Source: Aselliscus stoliczkanus
Lineage: Eukaryota; Chordata; Mammalia; Chiroptera; Hipposideridae
Direction of reading: 5' to 3'
Assembly (NCBI GenBank): GCA_033961575.1
Contig: CM066737.1
Location: forward strand, 47,158,771-47,222,770
DNA length: 64,000 bases
The notes beneath the pieces were generated by a model. That model worked only from the letters and a program-made list of their open reading frames with translations. It was not told the origin of the DNA and did no database searches. Numbering within the stretch: the first letter of the stretch is position 1; each line of letters starts with the position of its first letter. This document shows positions 55,091 through 64,000 of the stretch, piece after piece. The translations under genes were made by a program, and so were the position numbers.

Positions 55091-55405
55091 TGCTTTGAGA
55101 AATACCAAAAATTGGGTGACTTATAAATAACAGAAATGTTTTTCTCACAAATCTGAAGGTTGGGAAGTCTAAGATTCAGTGTCTGGTGAGAACGTCCTTC
55201 TTGATTCATAGATGGCCATCTTCTCTCTGCATCCTCATATGGCAGAAAGGGTCTCTTTGACAAGTGCACTAATCCCATTCATGAGGGCTCCATCCTCATG
55301 ACCTAATCACCTCCAAAGAGCCCCACCTCCAAATTCTATCACACTGGGGATTATGATTTAATTTACAGATTTTGGGGAACACAGACATTCAGTCTATAGC
55401 AGTTC
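55091..55405. repeat. Old mammalian interspersed repeat, family not named
   Basis: Words such as 'aattgggtgacttataaataacag', 'aatcccattcatgagggctcc' and 'ctcatgacctaatcacctcca' are common in mammalian genomes, but I cannot place the family reliably. The 99-codon minus frame is incidental. Confidence 0.5.
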
Positions 55406-56744
55406 TGAAAGCTCTTCTAAAAAGCTGCTCTCAGAGTAGTTGATGGGCTATACAAAGGACAATACACAGTGCCATGTATTTTTTTTCAGGAGCAAGTGGG
55501 AAGGCCAATCTTGGCCTGAGATATGGTTTCTCCACTGGACCACCCCCCCAATGAAGAAAAAGATGAGCAGAGAAGCTAAAATTCAGGCTAGCTCTGATAG
55601 AGATGATACAAATAAGAAAGACTGGTTGATAAAGTATGAGGATAGGTCAGAAGGAAATGCTCAGTAGTGCTGGGAAACATGTGAGTAAAAGGCCTCAATT
55701 TTTTGGCAGAAGGGTGTCTCTGTCACCATGACAATTTGACTCTTTATTGAGTACTATCCTGACTTTCTAGCAAGTGCTCTGGTCTGCCCTTACTGTTTAG
55801 AACATTGGATTCGACTAAGGAGTTGGCAACTCAGAATGTCTTACCTCCCTAGCAGACCTGATTGGGCCGAATTATGACTACTAGCAATAACTTGTTTACT
55901 TGAACTATGGAAGTTTTCAGAAGATTATTTTTTCCTTCTTTGGTAAGGCAGCCTGACAAGCTCCTGGAATCTTCAGTGAGTTCTGGGCTTCCAATCTGGT
56001 GTCCTGTTCATACTCATGCCCAGCCTGTAGAGTGAGAAGAATGCTGTTCTAATAGTTTTGGGTATCTTTTTATTGGAGGCTGCAGCAGGGTGTGGAAGGC
56101 AGGGCACTTGGCAATTGTCCTTGAATTAGTTGGCTTTGCTTTATCTTTGATGATTATTCATCTGTGCAGAACCTAACAGAAAATTTTCTGCTTATTTAGC
56201 TTGGCTGCATTGAAAATTTTTTTTATGCTGTTGTCTATGGAGACCCTAAAGTCAGGAGTATCTCTCTGAACAGATGGAACCACCAGCTTCTTCCAAACCC
56301 CTGCTGCCTCTTTAATACAAAATTCAGGTCCTCATGGCAAAAATATGTTGAGTAAGCAAATAGCAACTTAACCTCTCCCTTCCCGCAACCATGTACACCA
56401 AACAGCAGTTTGGGAGGTGGGTTTCAGCACTGGTTTCAAAAGCTTAGATGGTGCCACAATGATGGGAGAAGCAGCAGGCTTTCCTGAGCTGGGTGTGATT
56501 TGGAAAACTTAACAACCTTATTAGGAAGAGGTCTGTTGAAAAGCTCAGTCTCTTTACCTTTCTGTCCCCGTGCGCCATCTTCGTTAGTGTTCTAATCTTC
56601 TCCTAATGTGTTCTAAATATAACCCTTGCTTTTTTTCTCTTTTCTCCTCTTCCACCTACTCCACTGACCCTCCTTTAGTCTCTCTTTCCTTTGTGCTCTG
56701 CCTAGTCATCCTTCCCCAAACCTCCCAATTCATGGCAACTACTG
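55406..56744. other. Unique sequence
   Basis: No repeat head seen. A 75-codon plus frame (55440-55667) is lysine-rich but unsupported by splice or initiation context. Nothing else recognised. Confidence 0.35.
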
Positions 56745-57265
56745 ACCCTTGTACTGTCTTCATAGTTTTATGTTTTCCAGAATGTCATACAATTGAAATT
56801 GTACAAAATTTAGCCATTTTTTTTAGGGCAGTGCCACTGGCCCTCACATGTGGGACCGAACCGGAGTCACTGGCTTCCCAAGCCAGCACTTAACCACCAC
56901 GCCACCTGGCCAGCCCAAAATTTAGCCATTTTAAATTGGCTTCTTTCACTTATTAATATGGATTTATGGTTCCTCTGTGATTTTTCATGGATTGATAGCT
57001 CTTTTTTTTTAGCTCTGAGTAATATTTCATTGTCTGGAGTACCACATTTTATTTATCCATTTACATACTGAAGGACATCCTGGTTCTTCCCAAGTTTTGG
57101 CAATTATGAATAAAGTTGCTATGAACATCCATGTGCAGGTTTTTCTGTGGACATAGGTTTTCAGCTCATTTGGATAAATACCAAGGAGTGCTACTGCTGG
57201 ATCATACGGTATGAGTATGTTTGGTTTTGTAAGAAACCATCAGCTGTCTTCTGAAGTGGGGTCAC
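56745..57265 (-). mobile_element. Old L1 fragment (ORF2 C-terminus), split by VES
   Basis: Antisense ORF2: 'tttatttatccatttacatactgaaggacatc', 'gaataaagttgctatgaacatcc', 'ggataaataccaaggagtg'. Diverged (L1M-like). VES at 56821-56916 interrupts it. Confidence 0.65.
56821..56916 (-). mobile_element. Short VES-type SINE, antisense
   Basis: Reverse VES ending CGCCACCTGGCCAGCCC. AAAATTTAGCCATTTT exact duplication at 56805-56820 and 56917-56932. Confidence 0.95.
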
Positions 57266-58483
57266 TCTTTTTTTTATGCCTTTTCCCTCTTTCTCCAAGG
57301 AGTACTTCTTTATTTAGATTAATTCTTTAGCATTCTTGGCTTCTCAAATGGTATTCTGAGCCTGCCACCTGCAGAGAGAGTCTCTTCGTCAGACTTTTCT
57401 GACTGTTTCCTACTATAATTCCAAACCCTGACACCCACACCAATGCTAGGACCTACCAAAACCATCAGTATATGGCTAAGTTCTCCCAGTAGCTCAGCAT
57501 GAACCATTGACAGCTGGCCAGAAACCATGTGCCTGTAGGGCATATGGCTGAAGCTCTAAGGGAGGGGATCAGTTTATGTAGCAACCAGTGACAATTTGTT
57601 CTCTAAATAGCAGAGATTTTATAACATAAGTTAATGCTGAATGAAAGTAGATAGAGTCAAACTCCAAACCAATTTGATTTGCAACTTGGAATAAAAGCAG
57701 CATTTCTTGATTTAAATGTCAGGCCCACTGCTGAGTGATGATTTAATAACTTTTATGAGGAATCTTGTCACAGCAAATTCAACACTGCAATAGAGTGACT
57801 CATGATACGGTGTTAAAAATGATATAGAAGAGCACAAAAAGGAACAGGATTTATCTCAGGGCTCATCCAGAATATTTGTATAAAGCTAATTTGCAGTTAA
57901 GACCTCTTCTTTCCCTCTATCCTGTCATCAAATCTTTCTTTTCACAGATACCTATGCATGTACATAAAGATAATCTCCAGGTGCAATGCCAGTTTACTGC
58001 AGTATTTCCTGAAGACATGGGCCATTGAACAATTCTAGCACGGAGTTCAGAGTCAGTGCATTCAGTCTAAAAGGCAAGGCAGTAGTGAATCTGGCTATTT
58101 CTGAAAGGGAACTCAAGAACTCATCTGGTTCTATTGCTCTGTCTTTAGGCAGGGACTTACCTATTTTCTCCCATTTTAAGGGTGAGAGAGCTGAGTTACA
58201 GTAGGTTTAAGAGATTTCTTCAAAGACTCCAGTCTCCTGACTCCCAGGGAATCAGTACTTCCTCTTCAATACCTTGTCAGATCTTTCTCCTTGACCTTCC
58301 CTAGCTTTTCTGGGCTAGCATACTAGAAATGTCCAAGTCTGGCCATGTCCTAGATCCAGAGAGCTTCCCAGGTCAATAAGGAACCATGCCCAGCTATTCT
58401 TAAGGTAGAAGATTCCATTCTATTAGATTAACCTTTCAGTCATCAAGATTCATTTTGGAGGTAATTCAAAGTATGAATATCTG
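57266..58483. other. Mostly unique sequence; weak MIR near 58140-58235
   Basis: A 74-codon minus frame at 57319-57543 has no known domain. 58140-58235 carries reverse-MIR-like words ('ctcccattttaagggtgag', 'gtttaagagatttcttc'). Otherwise nothing recognised. Confidence 0.35.
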
Positions 58484-58595
58484 AAGGGCGGCCGAGTGGC
58501 ACGGTGGTTAAGTGCTGACTTGGGAAGCCAGCGGCCCCGGTTCAGTCCCACATATGAGGGCCAGTGACACTGCCCTCAAAAAAAAAACAAAAAAC
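58484..58595 (+). mobile_element. Short VES-type SINE
   Basis: GGGCGGCCGAGTGGCAC head (one C lost). AAAGTATGAATATCTG (58468-58483) and AAAGTTTAAATATCTG (58596-58611) flank it. Confidence 0.9.
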
Positions 58596-58627
58596 AAAGT
58601 TTAAATATCTGGTGTTTGTCTAGATTA

Positions 58628-58750
58628 GTGTTGCTCAATCTCAAAAATATTGATGTTTTTGGCTAGTTCATTTTTTTTTGTGGTGGGAGGCTGTTTTTTG
58701 TATTGTTGACTTAGTAACAGCATCCCTGGCCTCTGGTTAACTGGTCTCTG
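58628..58750 (-). repeat. MER5A-like DNA transposon, antisense
   Basis: 'gtgttgctcaatctcaaaaatattgatg', 'gtggtgggaggctg' and 'agcatccctggcctctgg' read as reversed MER5A (hAT-Charlie). Confidence 0.6.
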
Positions 58751-58831
58751 CCTATAGCATACAACTTTGTCCAATATTTTTTACACAGAGCTTTTAGGCT
58801 CGTCTTTCCAAACCATGATTCTAACTCCATG

Positions 58832-58976
58832 ATTTTTTTTTTTTAGCTAAGCCATCCTGCCACCTGTTGGCAGCTCAGCAGCAGCTCAGCTTGGGCTGGG
58901 CATCGAACTGCTGTTGCTCAGAGCTCAGCTCGCACTCTTGAGCGAGCTCTTAACCAACTGACCCACTTGGCTGGCC
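58832..58976 (-). mobile_element. Rhin-1-type SINE, antisense
   Basis: TAGCTAAGCCATCCTGCCAC to CCCACTTGGCTGGCCC. CTAACTCCATG at 58821-58831 and 58977-58987. Confidence 0.9.
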
Positions 58977-59014
58977 CTAACTCCATGGTACTTAATGGAA
59001 AGGAATCCACCATC

Positions 59015-59215
59015 TTCACACCTGAGAACATTTGGCAATGTCTTCAATATTTTTTGCTTACACAACTCAGAGGGAGTGGGGCAAGTTGTAAAAATCTAGT
59101 AGATGGAGGCCAGGGTGCTACCATGCACAAGACAACCCTTCCCACCCCACCACCATACAACAAAAATGTTTTGGCCCAAAATGTCAGTAGTGCCAATGTT
59201 GAGAAACCTTGCTCT
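59015..59215 (+). repeat. MER5A-like DNA transposon
   Basis: 'gaacatttggcaatgtctt', 'gatggaggccagggtgcta', 'ttggcccaaaatgtcagtagtg' and 'gttgagaaaccttg' follow MER5A order. The 102- and 109-codon frames across it are incidental. Confidence 0.75.
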
Positions 59216-59754
59216 ATTATACCATCCTCTGAACAGAATCTTTCCATTGTTCCCCACTGCTTGTGGGAAACATGACAGATTTCATGGCTCTTCCTGGTCT
59301 AGATTGAACTCATTATTTGCCAACTACAGATCCTTTTCTGAAACAATGAGGAATGGAATGCTGTTTCTGAAACATTTGTTTTACTTTCTCACTTACATAA
59401 CTGTGCTCAAACCAACCATTCCCACTGCTTAGAATGCCCACTTCCCACTACTAAAGTCAAGTTGAAATGCTACCTCCTCTATAAAACCTAAACTGAGCCT
59501 GAATTCTCACAGCTACAAATAATTACTCTTTCCCTGGATGTTTCTGTGATATTTTACTCATTTGCCTATCACATTCATAGTAGAATGGAAAATTTTAAAT
59601 TGGAAGGGGATTTTAGAAATCTTTCCAGTAAAATTGCCTGCACTTAAATAACAGAGATTGAGATCCAAACACGGGAAGTGATTAGTTAAAGGCATAATGT
59701 TTTTTTTTTCATAAAATTTGGACCATACTTGCACCCTTGGCTCCACTCCCCTGG
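59216..59754. other. Unique sequence
   Basis: No gene or repeat recognised. Confidence 0.3.
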
Positions 59755-59975
59755 TATGCTTGAAACAAATTAACATGGACTTTGAGTCCTGGCATTCAAA
59801 TCTCAACGCTGACACTTGTAAGTTGGCAAAGTAATTCAGCTCTCTGAGATTCAGTGTTCTCAAGTGTAAATGGAAATAATCACAGCTGTTGTGAGAGTCA
59901 AATGAGATGGTCTATTCAAAATATCTGGTGCATAGTAGGGATTTAATAAATATTTGTCAAATGAATAGAAGGATT
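59755..59975 (+). repeat. MIR SINE
   Basis: 'ctttgagtcctggcattcaaatctc', 'gtgttctcaagtgtaaatggaaataatc', 'gttgtgagagtcaaatgagat' and 'ggtgcatagtagggatttaataaat' match full MIR order. Confidence 0.75.
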
Positions 59976-60713
59976 AACAGTACTTCAAGAAATAGGATTT
60001 AGGGATTGGTTTTGGGTCATGGGGCTTCACTGAAAGGTGATTGGGGATAAATGGTGGTAGTTTGTTCCCTCTGCTCCTTAATTTTGCAGCTTTCCATAGA
60101 AAATGCAAATTCCTCTGTAGGCCATCAGACAAGTATCCAAGCTTTCTGTGGAGTGGGTGAGTATGGACAGAAGCTCTCAACTTGGAAATATAGTTTGTAG
60201 AATGTTTGTTTGTTTTTTTTTGCCTTCTGTAATGCTAGTGATATAACCTCTGTATTCCCTCAAGAAGGTGACAGATAGGGTTGTGGGGAGAGGGTTGCAT
60301 AGAAGATATATTTCCTCTATTTCTTCTTGGATTCTTGTGTGGTAGAGGCCTGGGACTTAGATAATGTTCAGTGGTCTAATGGAAGTCTTTGTGAGAGAAA
60401 ACTCAGAGTGCACTTGGGAAGCAATGAAAGCACTTTGGTGTTGACTCCTAGCCCACTGATACCTGGTTATGGATTAATTTCAATAAGGTTTATTGAGACC
60501 TTTCTATCCAGCCTTTTACTCTGGAGCTGCCCACTGTGTCAGCATTCTTCTTGCTTAGAGCTTTGGGGTAATGGCATGTTATGCATTTATTCTTTTCATT
60601 TACAGAAACAAATCTTTCCATGGTCCCAGGGTGCATGTACCTAATAGAAATATCACTGCTACTCCAATGGGGGATGACCAGACAGGCAATGAAAAAACAG
60701 AATGAGACTTTTT
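59976..60713. other. Unique sequence
   Basis: A 105-codon plus frame at 60327-60644 has no recognisable domain. Nothing else seen. Confidence 0.35.
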
Positions 60714-60814
60714 TTTTTTGAGGGCAGTATCACTGGCCTTCATATGTGGGACCCGAACCGGGGCTGCTGGCTTCCCAAACCAGCGCTTACCCACCACGCC
60801 CACTCTGCCAGCCC
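60714..60814 (-). mobile_element. Short VES-type SINE, antisense
   Basis: Reverse VES ending CCCACTCTGCCAGCC. CAGAATGAGACTTTT at 60698-60712 and 60815-60829. Confidence 0.95.
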
Positions 60815-60829
60815 CAGAATGAGACTTTT

Positions 60830-61654
60830 GATAGCTTGTCTATGCTAGGTGTGGAACATGCCAGCGAGGAGTAAGTTGCCTGACTGTGGGCCCACCATAG
60901 AGCTGTCTCCTGTCTACTCTGCCTTATGAACACAGGAGATTTTGGCTGGAGGGGCTAGGAGAAAAACTCAGGTGAGTTTATTACAAATTGATTTAGGAAC
61001 CTCCTCTTTAGGTCAAGGTCAAGGGTCCTATAAGATGAAAATGGCTTTTGGGAGAATTTAAAAAGCAGTAGACTACAATATACCAGGTTCAGAGTGAAGA
61101 GGCTTGGCCTGGTCCCTGCCCTTACCCCTCTACCTCTCTGCTTTTGAGAGCATCCCTAGGGCTCTCAACTGAGACTCACATTCCTGTATCTGTAGTGGAT
61201 GCAATAAAGCCTGCAGCCTTCCTCCCAAGGATGGCAGAATTTGAAGGCTTACCCATTTCTAGAGTTTTCAACTCTGTGAAACCCAAAGCATTACATAAAC
61301 TTTTTTCTTCCAGTGAGTGAATGAGAGTGTGTCTAAGGGGAGGTGTCACAAAGTGGGAGAATGCAGATCTATTGGCTGCTTGCCTCAATATGATATTCTT
61401 TAGTTTACTCTTCCCAGAGTTCCACCACTGTTGTTCATATTGAAGCCACTTTATAGATAGTTGGATTCCTTTCTTTAAGAAGGCTTCTCTTTCAACTTCA
61501 ACCTAGATAGCATTGTTTTCATAGCTATTGTAGTCCAGCTTTCACCATGATTTTGGATGGGGCCTGGGACATCAGGAATTTATGTGACTGTTTCAGTCTA
61601 TAAGTGAACTACTATCTCCTCTGAAGAACTAAACTTTTACACTTGACATAAGAG
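60830..61654. other. Unique sequence
   Basis: No gene or repeat recognised. Confidence 0.3.
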
Positions 61655-61915
61655 TGGATTAGGGATTCATTCATTCATTCAAGTACACAAGGAAAGGTGC
61701 ACAGTGCTAATGAGTGCCACTGATGAAGAAATTTGACATTGGGGGAGTTCAGAAAAGGCTTCACTAAAGAATTAATGATTGAGCTGAACTCTGAATAATA
61801 ATTAACCATTAACTAGGCAAAGAGAATTGTGGGAAGTGTATGTGTGCATGTGCACATGCACACGAAGTAAGCATTTTAGGTAAGGGAAACAGAATGTGCA
61901 CAGGATTTATGGTGG
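61655..61915 (+). repeat. L2-like LINE fragment
   Basis: 'attcattcattcattcaag', 'gaaaaggcttcactaaag', 'tgagctgaactctgaat' and 'aggcaaagagaattgtg' resemble L2 3' text. A (TGTG/CACA) palindromic stretch 'gtgtgcatgtgcacatgcacac' lies at about 61843. Confidence 0.5.
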
Positions 61916-62039
61916 AAAAGACCATAGCACATCCAAGAAAATAAAAATATTATACTACTATAGCTGGTTATGTAACTTTAATTCAAAATTTAAGCCATAG
62001 TTTGGGGTGTTGAAGGTTGATAATACAAGTATGTAGTTC
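61916..62039. other. Unique sequence
   Basis: Nothing recognised. Confidence 0.3.
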
Positions 62040-62500
62040 TTTGAAGTACTGTTAGGCTGAAACATGCATACTGAGCACCCATTGTTGATAGAGCATGGGA
62101 GACATTATCAAGAAATAAACAAATACATCTGTACTGTTGAGCCAACAATCTGATAGGGGGTAAAGGGCAGATAAAAAAATACATGATACCTTATGTTGTT
62201 TTGTACACCTTAAACTAATAAAAACTATATGAGATATAAAAATCTTCATCCCAAAGTTTTACTGAACAGGTACAGCCATGTAAGGGGTGTACAGGCAAAT
62301 TCTTGGATGGATACTTGGTTGAGGTGACTTGAGCTCACTAGAATTAATCAGGGAAGGCCTCCTGGAAGTGCTGAGTTATGCAGTGTTCTAAGAAAGATAT
62401 GAATTGGTGAATGAAAAAGAAGATCTTTCTGGCAGAAGAAATAGCCTGAATGATGATTTAGTGGTAGAAAGATTATAGCTGAGGTAGGAAATTTGAGATA
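62040..62500 (+). repeat. L2-like LINE fragment, interrupted
   Basis: 'aaataaacaaatacatctg', then after a short L1-end-like piece (62190-62240, 'ttgtacaccttaaactaataaaa') the words 'cagggaaggcctcctggaagtg' and 'gaagatctttctggcagaaga' continue L2-like text. Confidence 0.5.
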
Positions 62501-63394
62501 AATTAGCCTGGCCTGAATGGAAAAGTGAAGCAGCATAGCTTGGGGCCATCTTAGACTCTTTATATGACATGCCAACCAGTCAATCAAAATAAGAAAAATT
62601 AAGATTCACTGGGCACTATATGAACAGAAATAATAGGTTATTAAAAAGTAAATTATAAAAAAAGAGGAAGAAAAAGAAAAAATAAATTGTTTTGAAGATC
62701 AGCCTTGACATCACAAATTGACTGATTATAGTCAGAACTATGTTTGTGCAAGACTGTGAGGTAGTTGAAGGCTGCTGCCTACCTCTTTTCCCAGGACTCC
62801 TCTGCAATTTTATATCACTGGGCATCAATCCCAATTTCTGGAGTTCTGTTTGCTTAAGCACTCAATTTTTTTGCAGTTAGTTGTTATTCTGATCCTTGGT
62901 AAAATAATAGGTCTTCTTCTTTCTTTGGGCATTGACATTTTCTGAAGGAAAATTCTCTGAGGAGAATTATCTGAAAAAAAAACCAAACCCAAATATTTCA
63001 AATGAAAGAAAGCCTCTAAGAGAGTGGCAGGTGGTTGGGTAGAATTTTGTGAGCAGGTGACGTTTCTCATTACCTTTCAAACTGAAACTACCCCATTAGA
63101 AGCTTGGCCTTGATGCCAATGGACATTTCCTCCCTGGATGTTTACAGGTTAAGTTAGGATAGAGAGATGGAGTAAGGGGTAAACAGTATGATTTTGTCAA
63201 AATTCCTGATGATGCAGGATACAGTTCTTTTAAAACAGTCCATGCACTGTAGGATATCAATGTGGCAAAAAGTGTGGAGCATTAGAGTCAAGATGAGACA
63301 GGGTTTGTGTCATGACTCTTCCACTTTCTAGCTATGTTATTTTTCACAATTAACCTGTGCCTTGATTGTTTCATCTTGTATAGAACAAGGATAT
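62501..63394. other. Unique sequence
   Basis: An A-rich purine stretch lies at 62640-62690. No gene recognised. Confidence 0.3.
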
Positions 63395-63830
63395 GGGCTG
63401 GCTGAGTGGTGCATTGGATAAGAGTTGGCTTGAGATATCAGCTCTGAGCAGTAGGGCCCCACTTCTGATCCCACATGAGGGCCAGTGATGCTGTGCCCTC
63501 TACAGTTAAGATGGTGAACAACAGCTCCACCTGGAGCTGGGCTGCCGTGAGTTGCCAGTGATGGTGTAGGCTGCAGTGGGGCTGGCCAGCAGCTGGTGTG
63601 CACTTTTGTTAGCTGCCATGAGCCACCATGAAATGCTGTCCAATGGCTGGTGAGTGACTGCCTCACCCAGGAAGAGCGCAATGATAATACCAACATGGGC
63701 CAGTGAAGTGATGTCCTCCACAACTAGACTGAAGAACAAAAGGAGAGCAACTTGTCTGTTCCCCTTCCCCGATTCCCCAATGCTGTTCCTCTCCCCCAAT
63801 TCCCCAATAAAATCTTAAAAAATAAATAAA
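63395..63830 (+). mobile_element. Long tRNA-derived SINE (VES-like long form)
   Basis: GGGCTGGCTGAGTGGTGC head, TACAGTTAAGATGGTG junction, GC-rich body, end CCCCAATAAAATCTT plus (AAAT)n. The words 'tagaacaaggata' and 'aaaacaagaatca' may be the decayed duplication. Confidence 0.85.
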
Positions 63831-64000
63831 TAAAACAAGAATCATAAGAAAAGTATCTATCTCATATAGCTATTTAATGATCATTGAGATGTATGTCTAA
63901 GGACATTAGCATAGTTCTTGACACTGTATCAAGTTGTTCTTGTCATCATTGTCATGAACATAACCACCACAACCACTGCCCATACCACCCCCAGGTTCCT
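63831..64000. other. Unique sequence
   Basis: Ends in a (CCA)-rich stretch. Nothing recognised. Confidence 0.3.

Noticed and set aside
55440..55667. 75-codon lysine-rich frame as an exon or small protein
   Set aside because: No domain, no splice or initiation support; length is expected by chance.
7982..60814. tRNA genes at the many GGGCCGGCCGAGTGGC heads
   Set aside because: These are SINE heads with A tails and target-site duplications; they lack a complete acceptor stem and proper tRNA 3' end.

Overview
The window looks like a gene-poor, AT-rich stretch of bat nuclear DNA, most likely from a horseshoe or leaf-nosed bat (Rhinolophidae/Hipposideridae). The evidence is the repeat set: many copies of short tRNA-headed SINEs beginning GGGCCGGCCGAGTGGC (VES type), SINEs matching my memory of the horseshoe-bat family Rhin-1, longer tRNA-derived SINEs, and L1 elements with a shared lineage-specific 3' end. 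Family names are from memory; no library search was possible. I found no host protein-coding exon, structural RNA gene, CRISPR array or bacterial-type operon. Nearly all long open frames are L1 ORF1/ORF2 pieces, retroviral pieces, or shadows of GC-rich repeats.

Layout. 1-6060: mostly unique sequence with an old L1 piece, two long SINEs, an MLT1-like LTR, MIR copies and a palindromic DNA-transposon remnant. 6060-17935: an old plus-strand L1 (L1-b) that received a full-length plus-strand L1 (L1-c, 6495-14814, with target-site duplications), which was itself hit by SINEs and a 3' L1 fragment; L1-b also took a 5'-inverted L1 (15801-17095) and SINEs. 17935-22000: unique sequence with MIRs, SINEs and a SINE built of three tRNA-like modules. 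22012-28842: a minus-strand L1 (L1-g) lacking the middle of ORF2, with a younger L1 lodged at the gap.

28941-53871 is the centre of interest: one minus-strand L1 (L1-j) whose target-site duplication can be read on both sides. Inside it lies an endogenous class I retrovirus (31232-47285) with gag, protease and env remnants on the minus strand. Its ends are those of an mRNA (R-U5 at the 5' end, U3-R plus a short A tail at the 3' end, 16-bp duplication at a TTTT/GA site), so it looks like a retrovirus transcript copied by L1 machinery. That ERV holds a full-length L1 (L1-k, 33807-44125), which holds an ORF1-only L1 (HAL1-1, 35041-38429), which holds a SINE: five nesting levels. A second ORF1-only L1 (HAL1-2, from 47531) shares HAL1-1's unusual structure, and a 1.25-kb mini-L1 made only of 5'UTR plus 3'UTR sits at 51021-52274.

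54015-64000 is mainly unique sequence with VES/Rhin-1 SINEs, MER5A, MIR and L2 remnants. The parts do not form a host pathway. Their relationships are those of autonomous L1s and dependents: SINEs, ORF1-only L1s, an ORF-less L1 and a retrovirus transcript, each with L1-style tails and duplications.
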